A DNA stretch of 64,000 nucleotides from an uncultured Ilyobacter sp. (GTDB lineage Bacteria; Fusobacteriota; Fusobacteriia; Fusobacteriales; Fusobacteriaceae): positions 62,001 through 126,000 of the forward strand of contig NZ_OY764059.1 in the NCBI RefSeq assembly GCF_963668085.1, read 5' to 3'. Below the pieces are notes generated by a model. That model saw only the letters and a program-made list of their open reading frames with translations. It made no database searches and was not told the origin of the DNA. Both the position numbers and the translations under genes were made by a program. Below, piece after piece: positions 47,145-56,589 of the stretch (the first letter of the stretch is position 1; each line of letters begins with the position of its first letter).

Positions 47145-48338
47145 ATGGCAAAGAAAATTGTTACAGATTTAGAATTAAAAGGTAAAAAAGTACTTATGAG
47201 AGTAGACTTCAACGTACCACTAAAAGATGGGAAAATAACAAATGACAATAGAATCACTGCAGCTCTTCCAACAATACAGTATGTACTAGACCAGGGAGCC
47301 AGTGTAATCGCTTTTTCTCATCTAGGAAGAGTAAAAACTGAAGAAGATAAGGCTGGTAAGTCAATGGCACCAGTTGCAGCAAGATTAACTGAACTATTAG
47401 GAAAAGAAGTTAAATTCGTTCCTGAAACAAGAGGAGCAGATCTTGAAGCGGCTGTTTCTGAGATAAAGCCAGGTGAGATCATGATGTTTGAAAATACAAG
47501 ATTTGAAGATATAGATGGTAAAAAAGAATCTAAAAATGATCCTGAATTAGGTAAATACTGGGCTTCCCTTGGAGATGTCTTTGTAAATGACGCATTTGGA
47601 ACAGCCCACAGAGCTCATGCTTCAAATGTGGGAATAGCATCAAACATCGAAGAATCAGCTGCAGGGTTCCTTATGGAAAAAGAGATTAAATTTATAGGTG
47701 GAGCAGTAGACGCTCCTGAAAGACCACTTGTTGCAATTTTAGGTGGAGCTAAAGTTTCAGACAAAATCGCAGTTATTGAAAATCTTATCGCTAAGGCTGA
47801 CAAGATTATCGTAGGTGGAGGAATGATGTTTACATTCCTAAAGGCAAAGGGACTAAGCATAGGAAAATCTCTTTGTGAAGAGGACAAACTTGATCTTGCT
47901 AAAGAACTCATGGAAAAAGCTGGAGAGAAGCTAATACTTCCGATAGATACCGTAGCTGCTAAGGCATTTGCTGCTGATGCAGAGCACAGAACAGTTGCAG
48001 TAGCAGATATGGCAGAAGATGAGATGGGACTAGATATAGGGGCAGCGTCTATAGAGCTTTTCACAAAAGCACTAGAAGGTTCAAAAACTGTTGTTTGGAA
48101 TGGACCTATGGGAGTATTTGAAATGCCTGCTTTTGCAAAGGGAACGATAGGAGTTTGTGAGGCAATAGCAAACCTTGAGGGAGCAACTACAATAATAGGT
48201 GGAGGAGACTCTGCTACAGCAGCAATTGATTTAGGATTTGCTGATAAATTTACTCATATCTCAACAGGTGGAGGAGCGTCCCTTGAGTATTTAGAAGGGA
48301 AATTACTTCCAGGAGTAGAATCAATTTCTGAGTGTTAA
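47145..48338 (+). CDS. pgk: Phosphoglycerate kinase
   Basis: Transfers phosphate from 1,3-bisphosphoglycerate to ADP. It is a 397-residue two-domain enzyme: [19 protein letters not shown] near the start, FSHLGRVK, the hinge and substrate arginines in FENTRFE, then GGAKVSDKI and [11 protein letters not shown] at the nucleotide site. The ATG follows GGGAGG. It follows gapA and may be partly co-transcribed through the hairpin. Confidence 0.97.
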   Translation: MAKKIVTDLELKGKKVLMRVDFNVPLKDGKITNDNRITAALPTIQYVLDQGASVIAFSHLGRVKTEEDKAGKSMAPVAARLTELLGKEVKFVPETRGADLEAAVSEIKPGEIMMFENTRFEDIDGKKESKNDPELGKYWASLGDVFVNDAFGTAHRAHASNVGIASNIEESAAGFLMEKEIKFIGGAVDAPERPLVAILGGAKVSDKIAVIENLIAKADKIIVGGGMMFTFLKAKGLSIGKSLCEEDKLDLAKELMEKAGEKLILPIDTVAAKAFAADAEHRTVAVADMAEDEMGLDIGAASIELFTKALEGSKTVVWNGPMGVFEMPAFAKGTIGVCEAIANLEGATTIIGGGDSATAAIDLGFADKFTHISTGGGASLEYLEGKLLPGVESISEC

Positions 48339-48360
48339 TTCACTTATAAACATAGCTTAT

Positions 48361-48388
48361 AAAGTGCGACTTATGTCGCACTTTTTGT
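48361..48388 (+). terminator. Terminator of pgk
   Basis: AAAGTGCGAC/GTCGCACTTT followed by a T-rich run. Confidence 0.9.
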
Positions 48389-48549
48389 TTTTTTATTTAT
48401 TGTAGATATCTATGAAATATTAATAAAAATAAGTTTTATGAATTGAAATATGTTATAAAATAATTCTTTTACTTGAAATTTTATTTTTCAAAGGTTATAT
48501 TTAAAGTGATGCAATAAATCAAAAGAAAATCATAAAATGGGGGAGAAAT

Positions 48550-50349
48550 ATGAAAAAATATTTTTATATGCTTTCAGGAACAGCTTTGTTATTAGCTTTG
48601 ACTGCATGCAGCAGCGGAGAAGTCAAAGAGGATAAAGAAGTAGCTATAAAAAAACCGAAAGATTTTAGCCTTGTAGTTGCACACATCAACGACACTCATG
48701 GGAGAGTAGAAGAGGGAAAATACGACGGAATGGGGTTTCCTAGAATTTCAACTGTATTAAAGGACCTCAGAAAGGAAAACGACAATGTTCTTTTTCTTGA
48801 TGCAGGGGACACTATACACGGAACAACATTTGCAACTTTATCTGAGGGAGAGTCTGTTGTAGAAATACTAAATTATATGCAACTAGATGCAAGCACTCCT
48901 GGAAACCATGATTTTAACTACGGAAAGGACAGACTAAAAGAGATCGAAGAACTTGCAGATTATGAAATCCTAGGAGCCAATGTGGTTACCGAAAATGGTG
49001 GAAAATTTATCGAACCTTATATTATAAAAGATATGAACGGAGTAAGTATAGGGGTTTTTGGGATAGCTACTCCAGAAACTGCCTATAAGACCAATCCTAA
49101 AAATGTAGATGGGATAAAATTTGGTGATCCAGTAGAGTATTCAAAAAAATCTGTTCAGGAGCTAAAGTCTAAAGGGGCAGATTTCATAATAGCATTGACT
49201 CATCTTGGTATGGATGAAAGCACAAAAGACGGGCTTAAGAGTACAGACATAGCCAAGTCAGTGGAAGGTATCAATATTATTATAGACGGGCACAGCCATA
49301 CAACGCTAGAAGATGGAATGGTAGTCAATAAAACAACCATTGTACAGACAGGCGAGTATGATAAAAACATGGGGATAGTCGATATAAAGGTAGAAAACGG
49401 AGTGACTACCATAAATCCTAGATTGATAAGTAAGGAAGAGGCTCTAGGTAAAACCATTGAGAGAGAGATAGCAATGGAAATAACTGAAAGGCTGAAGGTC
49501 AACGAAGACTATCTTATAAAAGACGGTGACACTCTTTCTGAAATATCATATTCTACAAAAGTTCCTGTAGCTGATCTGGCTTCGATAAATGAAATAAGCA
49601 ATGTAGACTTGATATACAAGGGAAATACAATAATGGTTCCAGTTGAAAAAAATGTAACTAAGACAGTAACTCAAGTGGAAAAAGTAAAAGTTGGGGGAAT
49701 AGAAAAGGATCCTCAGCTTGTAAAACTGATTGACAGTATAAAAGGTGAACAGAAGAAAATAACTCAAGTAAAAATCGGAGAAACTCCTGTGTCTTTAAAT
49801 GGAGAGAGAAAGTTTGTGAGGACAGGAGAAACCAATCTTGCTAATATGATAACAGAGGCTATGCTCTGGAAGACAAATGCCGATATAGCTCTAACAAACG
49901 GTGGAGGTATAAGAGCCTCTATACCTGCAGGTGAAATAACAGTGGGAGATATAATCTCAGTCCTTCCTTTTGGAAACTATGTAGTTACCAAGGAGATGAC
50001 GGGAAGTGAAGTTATAGAGGCGCTAGAACACGGTATATCAGACTATCCAGCTACCAAGGGTGCATTTCCTCAGATAGCGGGAATGAAGGTGCAATTTGAC
50101 CCTTCTAAGGCTCCAGGTGAAAGGATAGTAGCGGTGACTATGAATAACGGAGAGGAACTTCTTCCTGATTCAGTTTATCTAGTGGCGACCAACGACTTTA
50201 TAGCTGCAGGTGGAGATGATTATAAGATGTTTAAAGGTAAACCTGAAGCTGGTAACTTTGAGGGGCTTGACGAGATTCTCATGGATTACATAAAGAATAA
50301 AGGGATAACAGAGATGGAAAAAGATGGCAGAATAAGTGTGAATAAATGA
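48550..50349 (+). CDS. 5'-nucleotidase (UshA-type) lipoprotein with internal LysM
   Basis: An exported nucleotidase of 599 residues. A lipoprotein signal ends LALTACSS (lipobox cysteine at residue 20). The metallophosphoesterase domain (about 38-300) carries AHINDTHGR, DAGDTIHGT, GNHDFNYG and DGHSHT. The C-terminal 5'-nucleotidase domain (about 395-570) contains NGGGIRASIPAGEITVGDI and GGDDYKMF. Between them (about 320-363) is a LysM-like motif, DGDTLSEISYSTKVPVADLA...YKGNTIMVP, which would bind peptidoglycan. LysM placed between the two catalytic domains is unusual. The ATG follows GGGGGAG. It likely salvages nucleotides in the periplasm. Confidence 0.88.
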   Translation: MKKYFYMLSGTALLLALTACSSGEVKEDKEVAIKKPKDFSLVVAHINDTHGRVEEGKYDGMGFPRISTVLKDLRKENDNVLFLDAGDTIHGTTFATLSEGESVVEILNYMQLDASTPGNHDFNYGKDRLKEIEELADYEILGANVVTENGGKFIEPYIIKDMNGVSIGVFGIATPETAYKTNPKNVDGIKFGDPVEYSKKSVQELKSKGADFIIALTHLGMDESTKDGLKSTDIAKSVEGINIIIDGHSHTTLEDGMVVNKTTIVQTGEYDKNMGIVDIKVENGVTTINPRLISKEEALGKTIEREIAMEITERLKVNEDYLIKDGDTLSEISYSTKVPVADLASINEISNVDLIYKGNTIMVPVEKNVTKTVTQVEKVKVGGIEKDPQLVKLIDSIKGEQKKITQVKIGETPVSLNGERKFVRTGETNLANMITEAMLWKTNADIALTNGGGIRASIPAGEITVGDIISVLPFGNYVVTKEMTGSEVIEALEHGISDYPATKGAFPQIAGMKVQFDPSKAPGERIVAVTMNNGEELLPDSVYLVATNDFIAAGGDDYKMFKGKPEAGNFEGLDEILMDYIKNKGITEMEKDGRISVNK

Positions 50350-50357
50350 TCTGAGCA

Positions 50358-50395
50358 GGCTCCGTGTTTATCGGAGCCTAAACACTTATTTTTTT
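50358..50395 (+). terminator. Probable terminator after the 5'-nucleotidase gene
   Basis: GGCTCCG/CGGAGCC, overlapping an alternative GTGTTTA/TAAACAC helix, then a T-run. Confidence 0.6.
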
Positions 50396-50427
50396 AAAAT
50401 TTTTGATAAAAATTTTAAAAAAAATCG

Positions 50428-50456
50428 TTGACTGAGTCATGAAAATATGCTATTAT
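50428..50456 (+). promoter_or_regulatory. Promoter of the six-tRNA cluster
   Basis: TTGACT, a 17-base spacer, TATTAT, 28 bases upstream of tRNA-Pro. Confidence 0.8.
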
Positions 50457-50483
50457 TAATCTTGTCCTGAGGAAAAAAAATAA

Positions 50484-50560
50484 CGGAGCATAGCGCAGCC
50501 CGGTAGCGCACCTGCCTTGGGAGCAGGGGGTCGCAGGTTCAAATCCTGCTGTTCCGACCA
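50484..50560 (+). tRNA. tRNA-Pro (anticodon TGG)
   Basis: 77 nt cloverleaf with encoded CCA. The acceptor is CGGAGCA pairing near TGTTCCG, the anticodon loop CTTGGGA, and the T-loop GGTTCAAATCC. First of six tandem tRNAs. Confidence 0.95.
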
Positions 50561-50565
50561 TTTTT

Positions 50566-50641
<76 letters not shown>

Positions 50642-50647
50642 ACAATT

Positions 50648-50724
<77 letters not shown>

Positions 50725-50748
50725 TTTAATATTCAGGCAAAAACATAT

Positions 50749-50825
50749 GGTGAGCGTAGTTCAGTTGGTAGAGCGCCAGTTTGTGGTACTGGTTGTCGCG
50801 GGTTCGAGTCCCGTCGTTCACCCCA
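50749..50825 (+). tRNA. tRNA-His (anticodon GTG)
   Basis: 77 nt including the extra 5' G pairing with C73 that marks tRNA-His. The anticodon loop is TTGTGGT. Confidence 0.95.
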
Positions 50826-50833
50826 TATAATAT

Positions 50834-50909
50834 GCGTCACTAGCTCAGTTGGTAGAGCACACGACTTTTAATCGTGTTGTCACAGGTTCGATCCCTGTGT
50901 GACGCACCA
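50834..50909 (+). tRNA. tRNA-Lys (anticodon TTT)
   Basis: 76 nt with encoded CCA. The acceptor is GCGTCAC/GTGACGC and the anticodon loop CTTTTAA. Confidence 0.95.
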
Positions 50910-50916
50910 CTCAAAC

Positions 50917-51000
50917 GCGGGGGTGGCGGAATTGGCAGACGCGCTAGACTTAGGATCTAGTGTCTTTGACGTGGGAGTTCAAGTCTCCCCCTCCGCACCA
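50917..51000 (+). tRNA. tRNA-Leu (anticodon TAG)
   Basis: 84 nt class II tRNA with a variable arm (GTGTCTTTGACGT region). The acceptor is GCGGGGG/CCTCCGC with G-U, the anticodon TAG in CTTAGGA, and CCA is encoded. Last of the cluster. Confidence 0.95.
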
Positions 51001-51103
51001 TAAGAATTCAAGAGCAGCTTTTCGAAGTTGTTTTTTTATTTTTTGAAACAAAACAATATAACAAAATTCAGATAAAGGAATATTTTAATAATTGGTATTA
51101 AAA

Positions 51104-51134
51104 AAAATCCGGAAAAACAAGTCCGGATTTTTGA
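51104..51134 (-). terminator. Terminator of the glycosyltransferase operon
   Basis: AAAATCCGGA/TCCGGATTTT, with T-rich sequence on the minus strand after the stop at 51135. Confidence 0.85.
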
Positions 51135-52148
51135 TTATATAGTTATTTTATCTAGTTTTTCTTCGATCTTTTCCAATACCATATCAGGTTTTAGATCGAG
51201 CATACATTTAAAATGTCCTTTAGGGCATTTTTTTCCTCCATGAAGTCCGCATGGTCTACATGGAAGACCTGTATTTTCTATTATCTGGCTGTTTTTAGAC
51301 CAAGGATAGAATCCAAGTTCTCTAACAGTAGCACCAAAAATGGCGATAATATGAGTATCTTTCCAGGCAGAGGCTATGTGTATAGGGGAAGAGTCGTTGG
51401 TCAAAACCACATGGGATCTCCTAGTAACCTCTGCAACTTCTAGAAGGGAGGTTTTTCCTATTAAGTTGACTGTCTTATCAGTTTCTTTTACATTAAGGAG
51501 AAGTTCTTCCCGTCCCCCTATAAGAACGATAGCCGTGTTCTCTCTTTTAGACAGATTTTCGATCAGGTCGTTAAAATATTCCAAGGGCCACTGCTTAGTA
51601 AACCATTTACTACCAGGAGCAATAGCAACAATTTTTTTGTTTTTTAGGTGGTTTTCAGACCAGATTTCGTCTACTCTTATTTTCTCAGCTTTTCCAGGGA
51701 AAAGCTCTATTCCGTAATATTTATTGTTTTTATCATCAACAAAGGAGAGAAGTTTTTCTACTTCATGCTTGGTTTCGTCATAATGTACTTTTTTAGTAAA
51801 AAACAACTTACCTGCTGAATTGTCATATCCGACTCTAACAGGTGCACCTGTTAGCCAAGTTAGCAGGGAACTTCTGAGATATCTATGAGGAGTGATGATC
51901 ATGTCAAAATTTTTATATTTCAGTCTTTTACCCAAAAGAAAAAGCCCCTTGAGTCCCTTGTGCTCTCCTCTTTTATCATACTCTATTATTTCAGATAAAT
52001 TTGGATTGTTTCTAAGTATAGCTGATCCTACAGGAGTTGTGACATAGGTTATACTGCTGTCTGGATATTTTTCTTTTAGTTTTTTTATGAGAGGTGTAGA
52101 TAGGACAATATCCCCTATAAAGGCCGTATGTATAATCAAAATTTTCAT
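51135..52148 (-). CDS. waaF: Heptosyltransferase family GT9 protein (WaaF-like)
   Basis: A 337-residue glycosyltransferase of family 9, probably transferring ADP-heptose to the LPS inner core. ILIIHTAFIGDIVLSTPLIKKL is the N-terminal block, PGSKWFTKQWPLEYFNDLI the mid block, and TNDSSPIHIASAW the nucleotide-sugar site. RPCGLHGGKKCPKGHF near the end matches LPS heptosyltransferase II. It overlaps the next GT9 gene by 4 bases. The substrate is inferred from the family; the exact acceptor is not known. Confidence 0.85.
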   Translation of the reverse strand: MKILIIHTAFIGDIVLSTPLIKKLKEKYPDSSITYVTTPVGSAILRNNPNLSEIIEYDKRGEHKGLKGLFLLGKRLKYKNFDMIITPHRYLRSSLLTWLTGAPVRVGYDNSAGKLFFTKKVHYDETKHEVEKLLSFVDDKNNKYYGIELFPGKAEKIRVDEIWSENHLKNKKIVAIAPGSKWFTKQWPLEYFNDLIENLSKRENTAIVLIGGREELLLNVKETDKTVNLIGKTSLLEVAEVTRRSHVVLTNDSSPIHIASAWKDTHIIAIFGATVRELGFYPWSKNSQIIENTGLPCRPCGLHGGKKCPKGHFKCMLDLKPDMVLEKIEEKLDKITI

Positions 52149-53182
52149 ATCTCCACCTTCTTTTCCTTCAATTTGTTAACGATAATATCTGAAAGATAAT
52201 TTTTTATTTCATCATTATAGCTGTCAAAATATTTGTGAGAGTAGTCTTCTTTTGGGTTGTTTTCATCTGGTATGATATACTCGGCATCATTCCATCCGAA
52301 GACTCCCCATCTGACAGGATGCTGTGTTTTTTTATTTGGATATATGGCTACAATGCTTTTTTTCATAGATGCGGCTATGTGCGTAGGGCCAGTTGATCCT
52401 CCCAAGTACAGGTCGGCTTTTGATATTAAGGCTGCAAGATTTAAGAGGTCTCCGCCATTTGCAAATAGAAAGACCTTATCTTCTCCAACTTTTTCAACTA
52501 TTTTTTCGCCTCTCTCTTCTTCAGAAATATGGCATGTAAGAACAACATTTAGAGCTGGGATTTTTTTCTTTACTGTTTTTATAAGGTCAGCATACTCCTC
52601 ATCAGAAATATTTTTGGCAGAACCTCCCATGAATGGGTTTATTACAAGAATTTTACCCTCTATACCGTTTTCTTTTATAAAGACTTCTGCTGCTCTTTTG
52701 TGCCTCTCCTCAAAGAATATAGAGTTGTTTATTTCATAGTTTTCTTCAAATAGTTTTGAATCTAGTTTTTTTACAAGATCAAGGTTGTATTCAGCCTCAT
52801 TTTTTATAGACAGAGACCTTCTTTGACGTATTCCTTTGTTGTATGTAAAAATGGAGCTTAGTTTAGATATCGGCCCGATTTTACACTGAGCTCTGCTGGC
52901 TTTTGCAAGCTTAGATACAAAGCTGTCATTATATAGAGCTATAAATACATCTGCTTTAAAATGCTTGATTTTTTCTATCAGTTCCTTTTGTCTGAAATCA
53001 TCTATTTTTATTACACGATTTATGTAAGGTAGATTTTTTACTATCTCATAATTATATTTTCTCACGAGAACTGTTATTTCAGCTTGGGGATACATTTTTC
53101 TGAGCATATAAAAACTAGGAATGGAAAGAACCAAATCCCCTATTTTATCCGTTCTAGATACTATTATTCGTTTTATTTCCAC
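52145..53182 (-). CDS. Glycosyltransferase family 9 protein
   Basis: A 345-residue GT9 protein related to LPS heptosyltransferases. IKRIIVSRTDKIGDLVLSIPSF is the family start, VINPFMGGSAKNISDEEYADLI and LYLGGSTGPTHIAASMKKS are the sugar-nucleotide region. It has a GTG start, chosen at 53182 with AAGGG upstream; another GTG three codons earlier is possible. It lies between the WaaF-like and GT2 genes in one leftward operon, so a role in outer-membrane oligosaccharide assembly is likely. Confidence 0.8.
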   Translation of the reverse strand: MEIKRIIVSRTDKIGDLVLSIPSFYMLRKMYPQAEITVLVRKYNYEIVKNLPYINRVIKIDDFRQKELIEKIKHFKADVFIALYNDSFVSKLAKASRAQCKIGPISKLSSIFTYNKGIRQRRSLSIKNEAEYNLDLVKKLDSKLFEENYEINNSIFFEERHKRAAEVFIKENGIEGKILVINPFMGGSAKNISDEEYADLIKTVKKKIPALNVVLTCHISEEERGEKIVEKVGEDKVFLFANGGDLLNLAALISKADLYLGGSTGPTHIAASMKKSIVAIYPNKKTQHPVRWGVFGWNDAEYIIPDENNPKEDYSHKYFDSYNDEIKNYLSDIIVNKLKEKKVEI

Positions 53183-53193
53183 AAAAATCACCC

Positions 53194-53967
53194 TTAGCTA
53201 TTTTTATTTTCCACATAGGATCCGTTCCGGTATATCTCTCTAAGTTTAAAATATTTCACCATGGAATACATAGAGCTGGTACAGGCTATGACAAATCCCT
53301 CTATACCGTCTAAAAATCCCAGCCTTAAAAAATACATTCTGAAAAATTTATACATGGGATTCAAAATTATTTTTAAAACTCCTGATTTTTTACCTCTTCT
53401 ATAATATTCCTCTGCCCCTAAGCTTGTATATCTGTTGAACCTGTCGAAATAGTCCTTTAAAGTCAGATAGGAATAGTGATTTATTTTTTCCTTTATTTTT
53501 CCGATTTCAAAATCTGTTATATAATCCTCATGAACCAGGTTGTCACTTACTTTGACGCTGTCTTTTTTCCAAAGTCTTGTGGCGTACTGATTACTCCATC
53601 CACCATGTTTTAGCTCTTTTCCAAAACACACAGAGCATCTGTTTATCTGGTAGACTTGGTGATCATAACTACCATTTTTTATCTCTTTTATTTTTCCAAT
53701 AAGCTCCTCAGAGAGTTCTTCGTCAGCATCAATAAGGAGTATCCACTCTCCGCTGCATTTTTCAATGACGGAATTTTTCTGAGGGCCAAATCCCTTCCAC
53801 TCTTCGTCGTAGACCTTGGCTCCGAAATTACGGGCTATTTCCACTGTGTCATCAGAGCTGTTGCTGTCTACAATGACGATCTCATCAGCAACTTTACTGG
53901 CAGCCTTTAGAGTTACAGGAAGTATTTTTTCTTCATTAAATGTTATTATTCCAACGGACAGTTTCAT
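53194..53967 (-). CDS. Glycosyltransferase family 2 protein (KdtX/WaaE-like)
   Basis: A 257-residue GT-A fold transferase. LSVGIITFNEEKILPVTLKAA begins it, DEIVIVDSNSSDDTVEIARN follows, and the metal-binding DxD is in LLIDADEEL near residue 78. FGPQKNSVIEKCSGEWIL and ELKHGGWSNQYATRLWKK resemble the WaaE/KdtX group that adds glucose to LPS core. It is the first gene of the three-gene operon. A terminator for a neighbouring unit is at 54045. Confidence 0.85.
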   Translation of the reverse strand: MKLSVGIITFNEEKILPVTLKAASKVADEIVIVDSNSSDDTVEIARNFGAKVYDEEWKGFGPQKNSVIEKCSGEWILLIDADEELSEELIGKIKEIKNGSYDHQVYQINRCSVCFGKELKHGGWSNQYATRLWKKDSVKVSDNLVHEDYITDFEIGKIKEKINHYSYLTLKDYFDRFNRYTSLGAEEYYRRGKKSGVLKIILNPMYKFFRMYFLRLGFLDGIEGFVIACTSSMYSMVKYFKLREIYRNGSYVENKNS

Positions 53968-54044
53968 AATCCCTCACCCTATATTTATTTATCAGCTAAT
54001 TATAACAACTAAAGTACCTTTTGGCAACTTTACAAAAAACAGAA

Positions 54045-54078
54045 AAGACCGAGTAGGGTAACTCGGTCTTTTCAATAG
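54045..54078 (-). terminator. Terminator of the leftward tRNA unit
   Basis: AAAGACCGAGT/ACTCGGTCTTT, with T-rich sequence on the minus strand. It is downstream of three minus-strand tRNAs. Confidence 0.75.
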
Positions 54079-54183
54079 GTCATTCATGGTTTCTCAAAAG
54101 AAACACCTGAGTGGGTAGCCCAGGATTTGAATCATATAGACTTAAAAAAAGGGGGGGCTTAAGTTCTACATGGAATATATCAA

Positions 54184-54260
54184 TGGTGCCTAGAAGTGGA
54201 TTCGAACCACCGACCGCACGGGTATGAACCGTGTGCTCTAGCCAACTGAGCTATCTAGGC
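54184..54260 (-). tRNA. tRNA-Met or Ile2 (anticodon CAT)
   Basis: 77 nt cloverleaf on the minus strand with encoded CCA. The acceptor is GCCTAGA/TCTAGGC and the anticodon loop TTCATAC. It is paired with two initiator tRNAs. Whether it is elongator Met or a lysidine-modified Ile tRNA cannot be settled by inspection. Confidence 0.88.
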
Positions 54261-54265
54261 ATATT

Positions 54266-54342
<77 letters not shown>

Positions 54343-54376
54343 TCACTTTTTTGTCAAAAGATAAATCATGAGATTT

Positions 54377-54453
<77 letters not shown>

Positions 54454-54502
54454 TCACTTTTCTGTATAAAACACATGATTTTTTTCTTTAAGAACAAGAT
54501 TA

Positions 54503-54531
54503 ATTATATTATACCGATAAAGATAAGTCAA
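54503..54531 (-). promoter_or_regulatory. Promoter of the fMet/Met tRNA unit
   Basis: On the minus strand TTGACT (54531-54526), a 17-base spacer, TATAAT (54508-54503). Confidence 0.8.
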
Positions 54532-54582
54532 CATTTTTTTGTAATTTTTTATAAAATTTTATAATTAACTATGTTATATTTT

Positions 54583-55365
54583 TCAATTTTTGATTCCTTT
54601 ATAGTATTTTTTAACCTTTTTCAGATATTCTGATTCTAGTTTTCCTCTGTGTTCATCCTTAAGTTTATTTACACGACCAGCTCCTAGATTATATGCCATT
54701 ATTCCATCAGAAACATTTGAGAAATAGATAATCTGTTTTAAAAGATAATAGGCTCCGTAATAGATATTTCTCTCAATATCCAGCAGGTCATTTTTTACTA
54801 TTTTTTTTTCATCTATTTTTTCACCAATATCTTTTCCGACACCATAAGTAAGCTGCATAAGTCCATAGGAGGGATCAGAGGAAATAATACCAGGTCTATA
54901 ACTGCTTTCAACCATGATCATAGCGGCCAATATTTCCCATCCTACTCCGGTTTCGTTGTGAACATCATAAAGAGCTTTGGCTACGGCCAAAGCTTCTTTT
55001 TCATTGATATTTCCCTTGCTTATCTCTTTTACCTTCTCAAGAATGAGCTTAAATTCTTTAAGTTCTTCGATTTCATTTTTCTGTTTTTCGATGACAGTTT
55101 CATTATTTTTTAGTTCTTCCATATACTGCATCTCTTTTTCCATATATTGTTTCTCTTTTTGCATATGTTCTTTTTCTTTTTCCTTTTCATTCAGTTGAAT
55201 TTGAAGGATCTCGTTTTTTAGGCTCTTTATTGCCAACTCTTTTTTGTGAAGGTTAAAGAGGAGAAGCACTGTGAGCACAAGAAACAATAAAACTGAAATT
55301 AACTTCATATTATCCTTATTTGAATTTTTCATATGAGGATATGGATATAGTTTAGTCTTCTCCAT
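54583..55365 (-). CDS. Membrane-anchored lytic transglycosylase (SLT domain)
   Basis: Cleaves peptidoglycan glycan strands. 260 residues: an N-terminal membrane segment (LISVLLFLVLTVLLLFNLH), a long coiled coil rich in E and K (about residues 45-105), then an SLT domain with the catalytic glutamate in MIMVESSYRPG, SYGLMQLTYGVG and MAYNLGAGRVNKL. The ATG at 55365 follows GGAGGAGG. It is monocistronic, between tRNAs and the rubredoxin genes. Its anchor suggests a periplasmic location. Confidence 0.88.
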   Translation of the reverse strand: MEKTKLYPYPHMKNSNKDNMKLISVLLFLVLTVLLLFNLHKKELAIKSLKNEILQIQLNEKEKEKEHMQKEKQYMEKEMQYMEELKNNETVIEKQKNEIEELKEFKLILEKVKEISKGNINEKEALAVAKALYDVHNETGVGWEILAAMIMVESSYRPGIISSDPSYGLMQLTYGVGKDIGEKIDEKKIVKNDLLDIERNIYYGAYYLLKQIIYFSNVSDGIMAYNLGAGRVNKLKDEHRGKLESEYLKKVKKYYKGIKN

Positions 55366-55415
55366 GCTGTGCCTCCTCCCTAAAACATCATAGGTTTTCC
55401 GAATTTATCTAGTAG

Positions 55416-55440
55416 AAAATCCGGCATGGGCCGGATTTTA
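55416..55440 (-). terminator. Terminator of the perR-rubredoxin operon
   Basis: AAAATCCGGC/GCCGGATTTT around an ATGG loop. It overlaps the stop of the last rubredoxin gene. Confidence 0.85.
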
Positions 55441-55596
55441 TGCTTTCTCAAACTGATCTTTTCCAACTCCGCAAAGTGGGCACACCCAATCTTCAGGGAT
55501 ATCTTCAAATTTTGTACCAGGTTCTACACCAGAATCAGGATCTCCTACCTCAGGATCATACACATATCCACATACAACACATACCCATTTTTCCAT
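55438..55596 (-). CDS. Rubredoxin (copy 3 in operon order)
   Basis: A 52-residue rubredoxin with a single iron bound by [15 protein letters not shown] and [11 protein letters not shown]. Small electron carrier, likely donor to rubrerythrin in peroxide reduction. The predicted protein is identical to that of 55636-55794; the five DNA differences between the two genes are all synonymous. The ATG at 55596 follows AGGAGG. It is the last gene of the operon. Confidence 0.93.
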   Translation of the reverse strand: MEKWVCVVCGYVYDPEVGDPDSGVEPGTKFEDIPEDWVCPLCGVGKDQFEKA

Positions 55597-55635
55597 TTAT
55601 TCTTCCTCCTAGATTTTAGTATTTATATTTCTTGA

Positions 55636-55794
55636 TTATGCTTTCTCAAATTGATCTTTTCCAACTCCGCAAAGTGGACATACCCAATCTTCAGGGATAT
55701 CTTCGAATTTTGTACCAGGTTCTACACCAGAATCAGGATCTCCTACCTCAGGATCATATACATATCCACATACAACACATACCCATTTTTCCAT
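55636..55794 (-). CDS. Rubredoxin (copy 2 in operon order)
   Basis: A 52-residue rubredoxin whose protein matches the downstream copy exactly. Both CxxC pairs are present. The ATG at 55794 is preceded by AAGGAGG. It is 39 bases upstream of the last copy. Recent duplication or gene conversion is suggested by the all-synonymous differences. Confidence 0.93.
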   Translation of the reverse strand: MEKWVCVVCGYVYDPEVGDPDSGVEPGTKFEDIPEDWVCPLCGVGKDQFEKA

Positions 55795-55819
55795 TTGCTG
55801 TTCCTCCTTATTTTAGTAG

Positions 55820-55978
55820 TTATATTTTTTCAAAGTGGTCTTTTCCCACTCCGCAAAGCGGACATATCCAGTCTTCAGGGATAGCCTCAAACGCTGTCCC
55901 GACCTCTATACCTGCATCAGGATCACCGATCACAGAATCATACACATAACCACAGACAACACATGCCCATTTTTCCAT
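55820..55978 (-). CDS. Rubredoxin (copy 1 in operon order, divergent)
   Basis: A 52-residue rubredoxin, [20 protein letters not shown], with [14 protein letters not shown] at its end. It differs from the other two by about a dozen residues. It lies 17 bases after the rubrerythrin gene. AGGAGGAA-type sequences precede each copy; here GGAGGTC precedes the ATG. Confidence 0.93.
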   Translation of the reverse strand: MEKWACVVCGYVYDSVIGDPDAGIEVGTAFEAIPEDWICPLCGVGKDHFEKI

Positions 55979-55995
55979 CTCTTGACCTCCATTTT

Positions 55996-56571
55996 TTAGT
56001 AATCAGATTCTTTTAGTTCAAAAAAGGCCTTTGGTGCATTACATACAGGACAAGTTTCAAGAGCAAGTTTCCCCTCATGTACATATCCGCATTTTCTGCA
56101 TTTCCAACGAACTTTATCTTCTCTTTCAAATACCAGATTTTTTTCAATATTTCCAGCTAATTTTAAATATCTGTTTTCATGCTCTACTTCTACTCTTGAG
56201 ATCAGTCTAAAAACAGCAGCAACTTCAGGGAATCCTTCTTCCTGAGCTATTTTTGCAAAAGTAGGATAAAGTTCAGAGTGTTCTTCATGTTCTCCAGCAG
56301 CAGCCATTTTCAGATTTTGCAGAGTATTTCCCACATAACCAGCAGGATATGCAGCATCTATTTCCAAATTGTCTCCCCTGTCTAAAAATGAGAAAAATCT
56401 TCTGGCGTGCTCTTTTTCATTTTCCGCTGTTTCCAAAAAAAGTTCAGCGATTTGTTCATATCCTTCTTCTATGGCCCTTTCGGCAAAAAAAGTATATCTC
56501 ATTCTAGCCTGAGATTCCCCTGCAAAAGCCTTTAAAAGATTTTTTTCAGTTTTTGTTCCTTTGATTGACAT
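55996..56571 (-). CDS. Rubrerythrin
   Basis: A peroxide-reducing diiron protein of anaerobes. 191 residues: an N-terminal ferritin-like four-helix domain with [35 protein letters not shown] and [10 protein letters not shown], then a C-terminal rubredoxin-like domain with [10 protein letters not shown] and [13 protein letters not shown]. The ATG at 56571 follows AGGAGG. It lies between ferritin and three rubredoxins in a probable PerR-controlled operon. Confidence 0.95.
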   Translation of the reverse strand: MSIKGTKTEKNLLKAFAGESQARMRYTFFAERAIEEGYEQIAELFLETAENEKEHARRFFSFLDRGDNLEIDAAYPAGYVGNTLQNLKMAAAGEHEEHSELYPTFAKIAQEEGFPEVAAVFRLISRVEVEHENRYLKLAGNIEKNLVFEREDKVRWKCRKCGYVHEGKLALETCPVCNAPKAFFELKESDY

Positions 56572-56589
56572 CAATGACCTCCTTTTGAA

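Noticed and set aside
54110..54146. A tRNA-like 3' end (gtagcccaggatttgaat) on the minus strand
   Set aside because: The T-arm stem does not pair and no 5' half or anticodon arm is present, so it is not a tRNA gene; at best a degenerate fragment.
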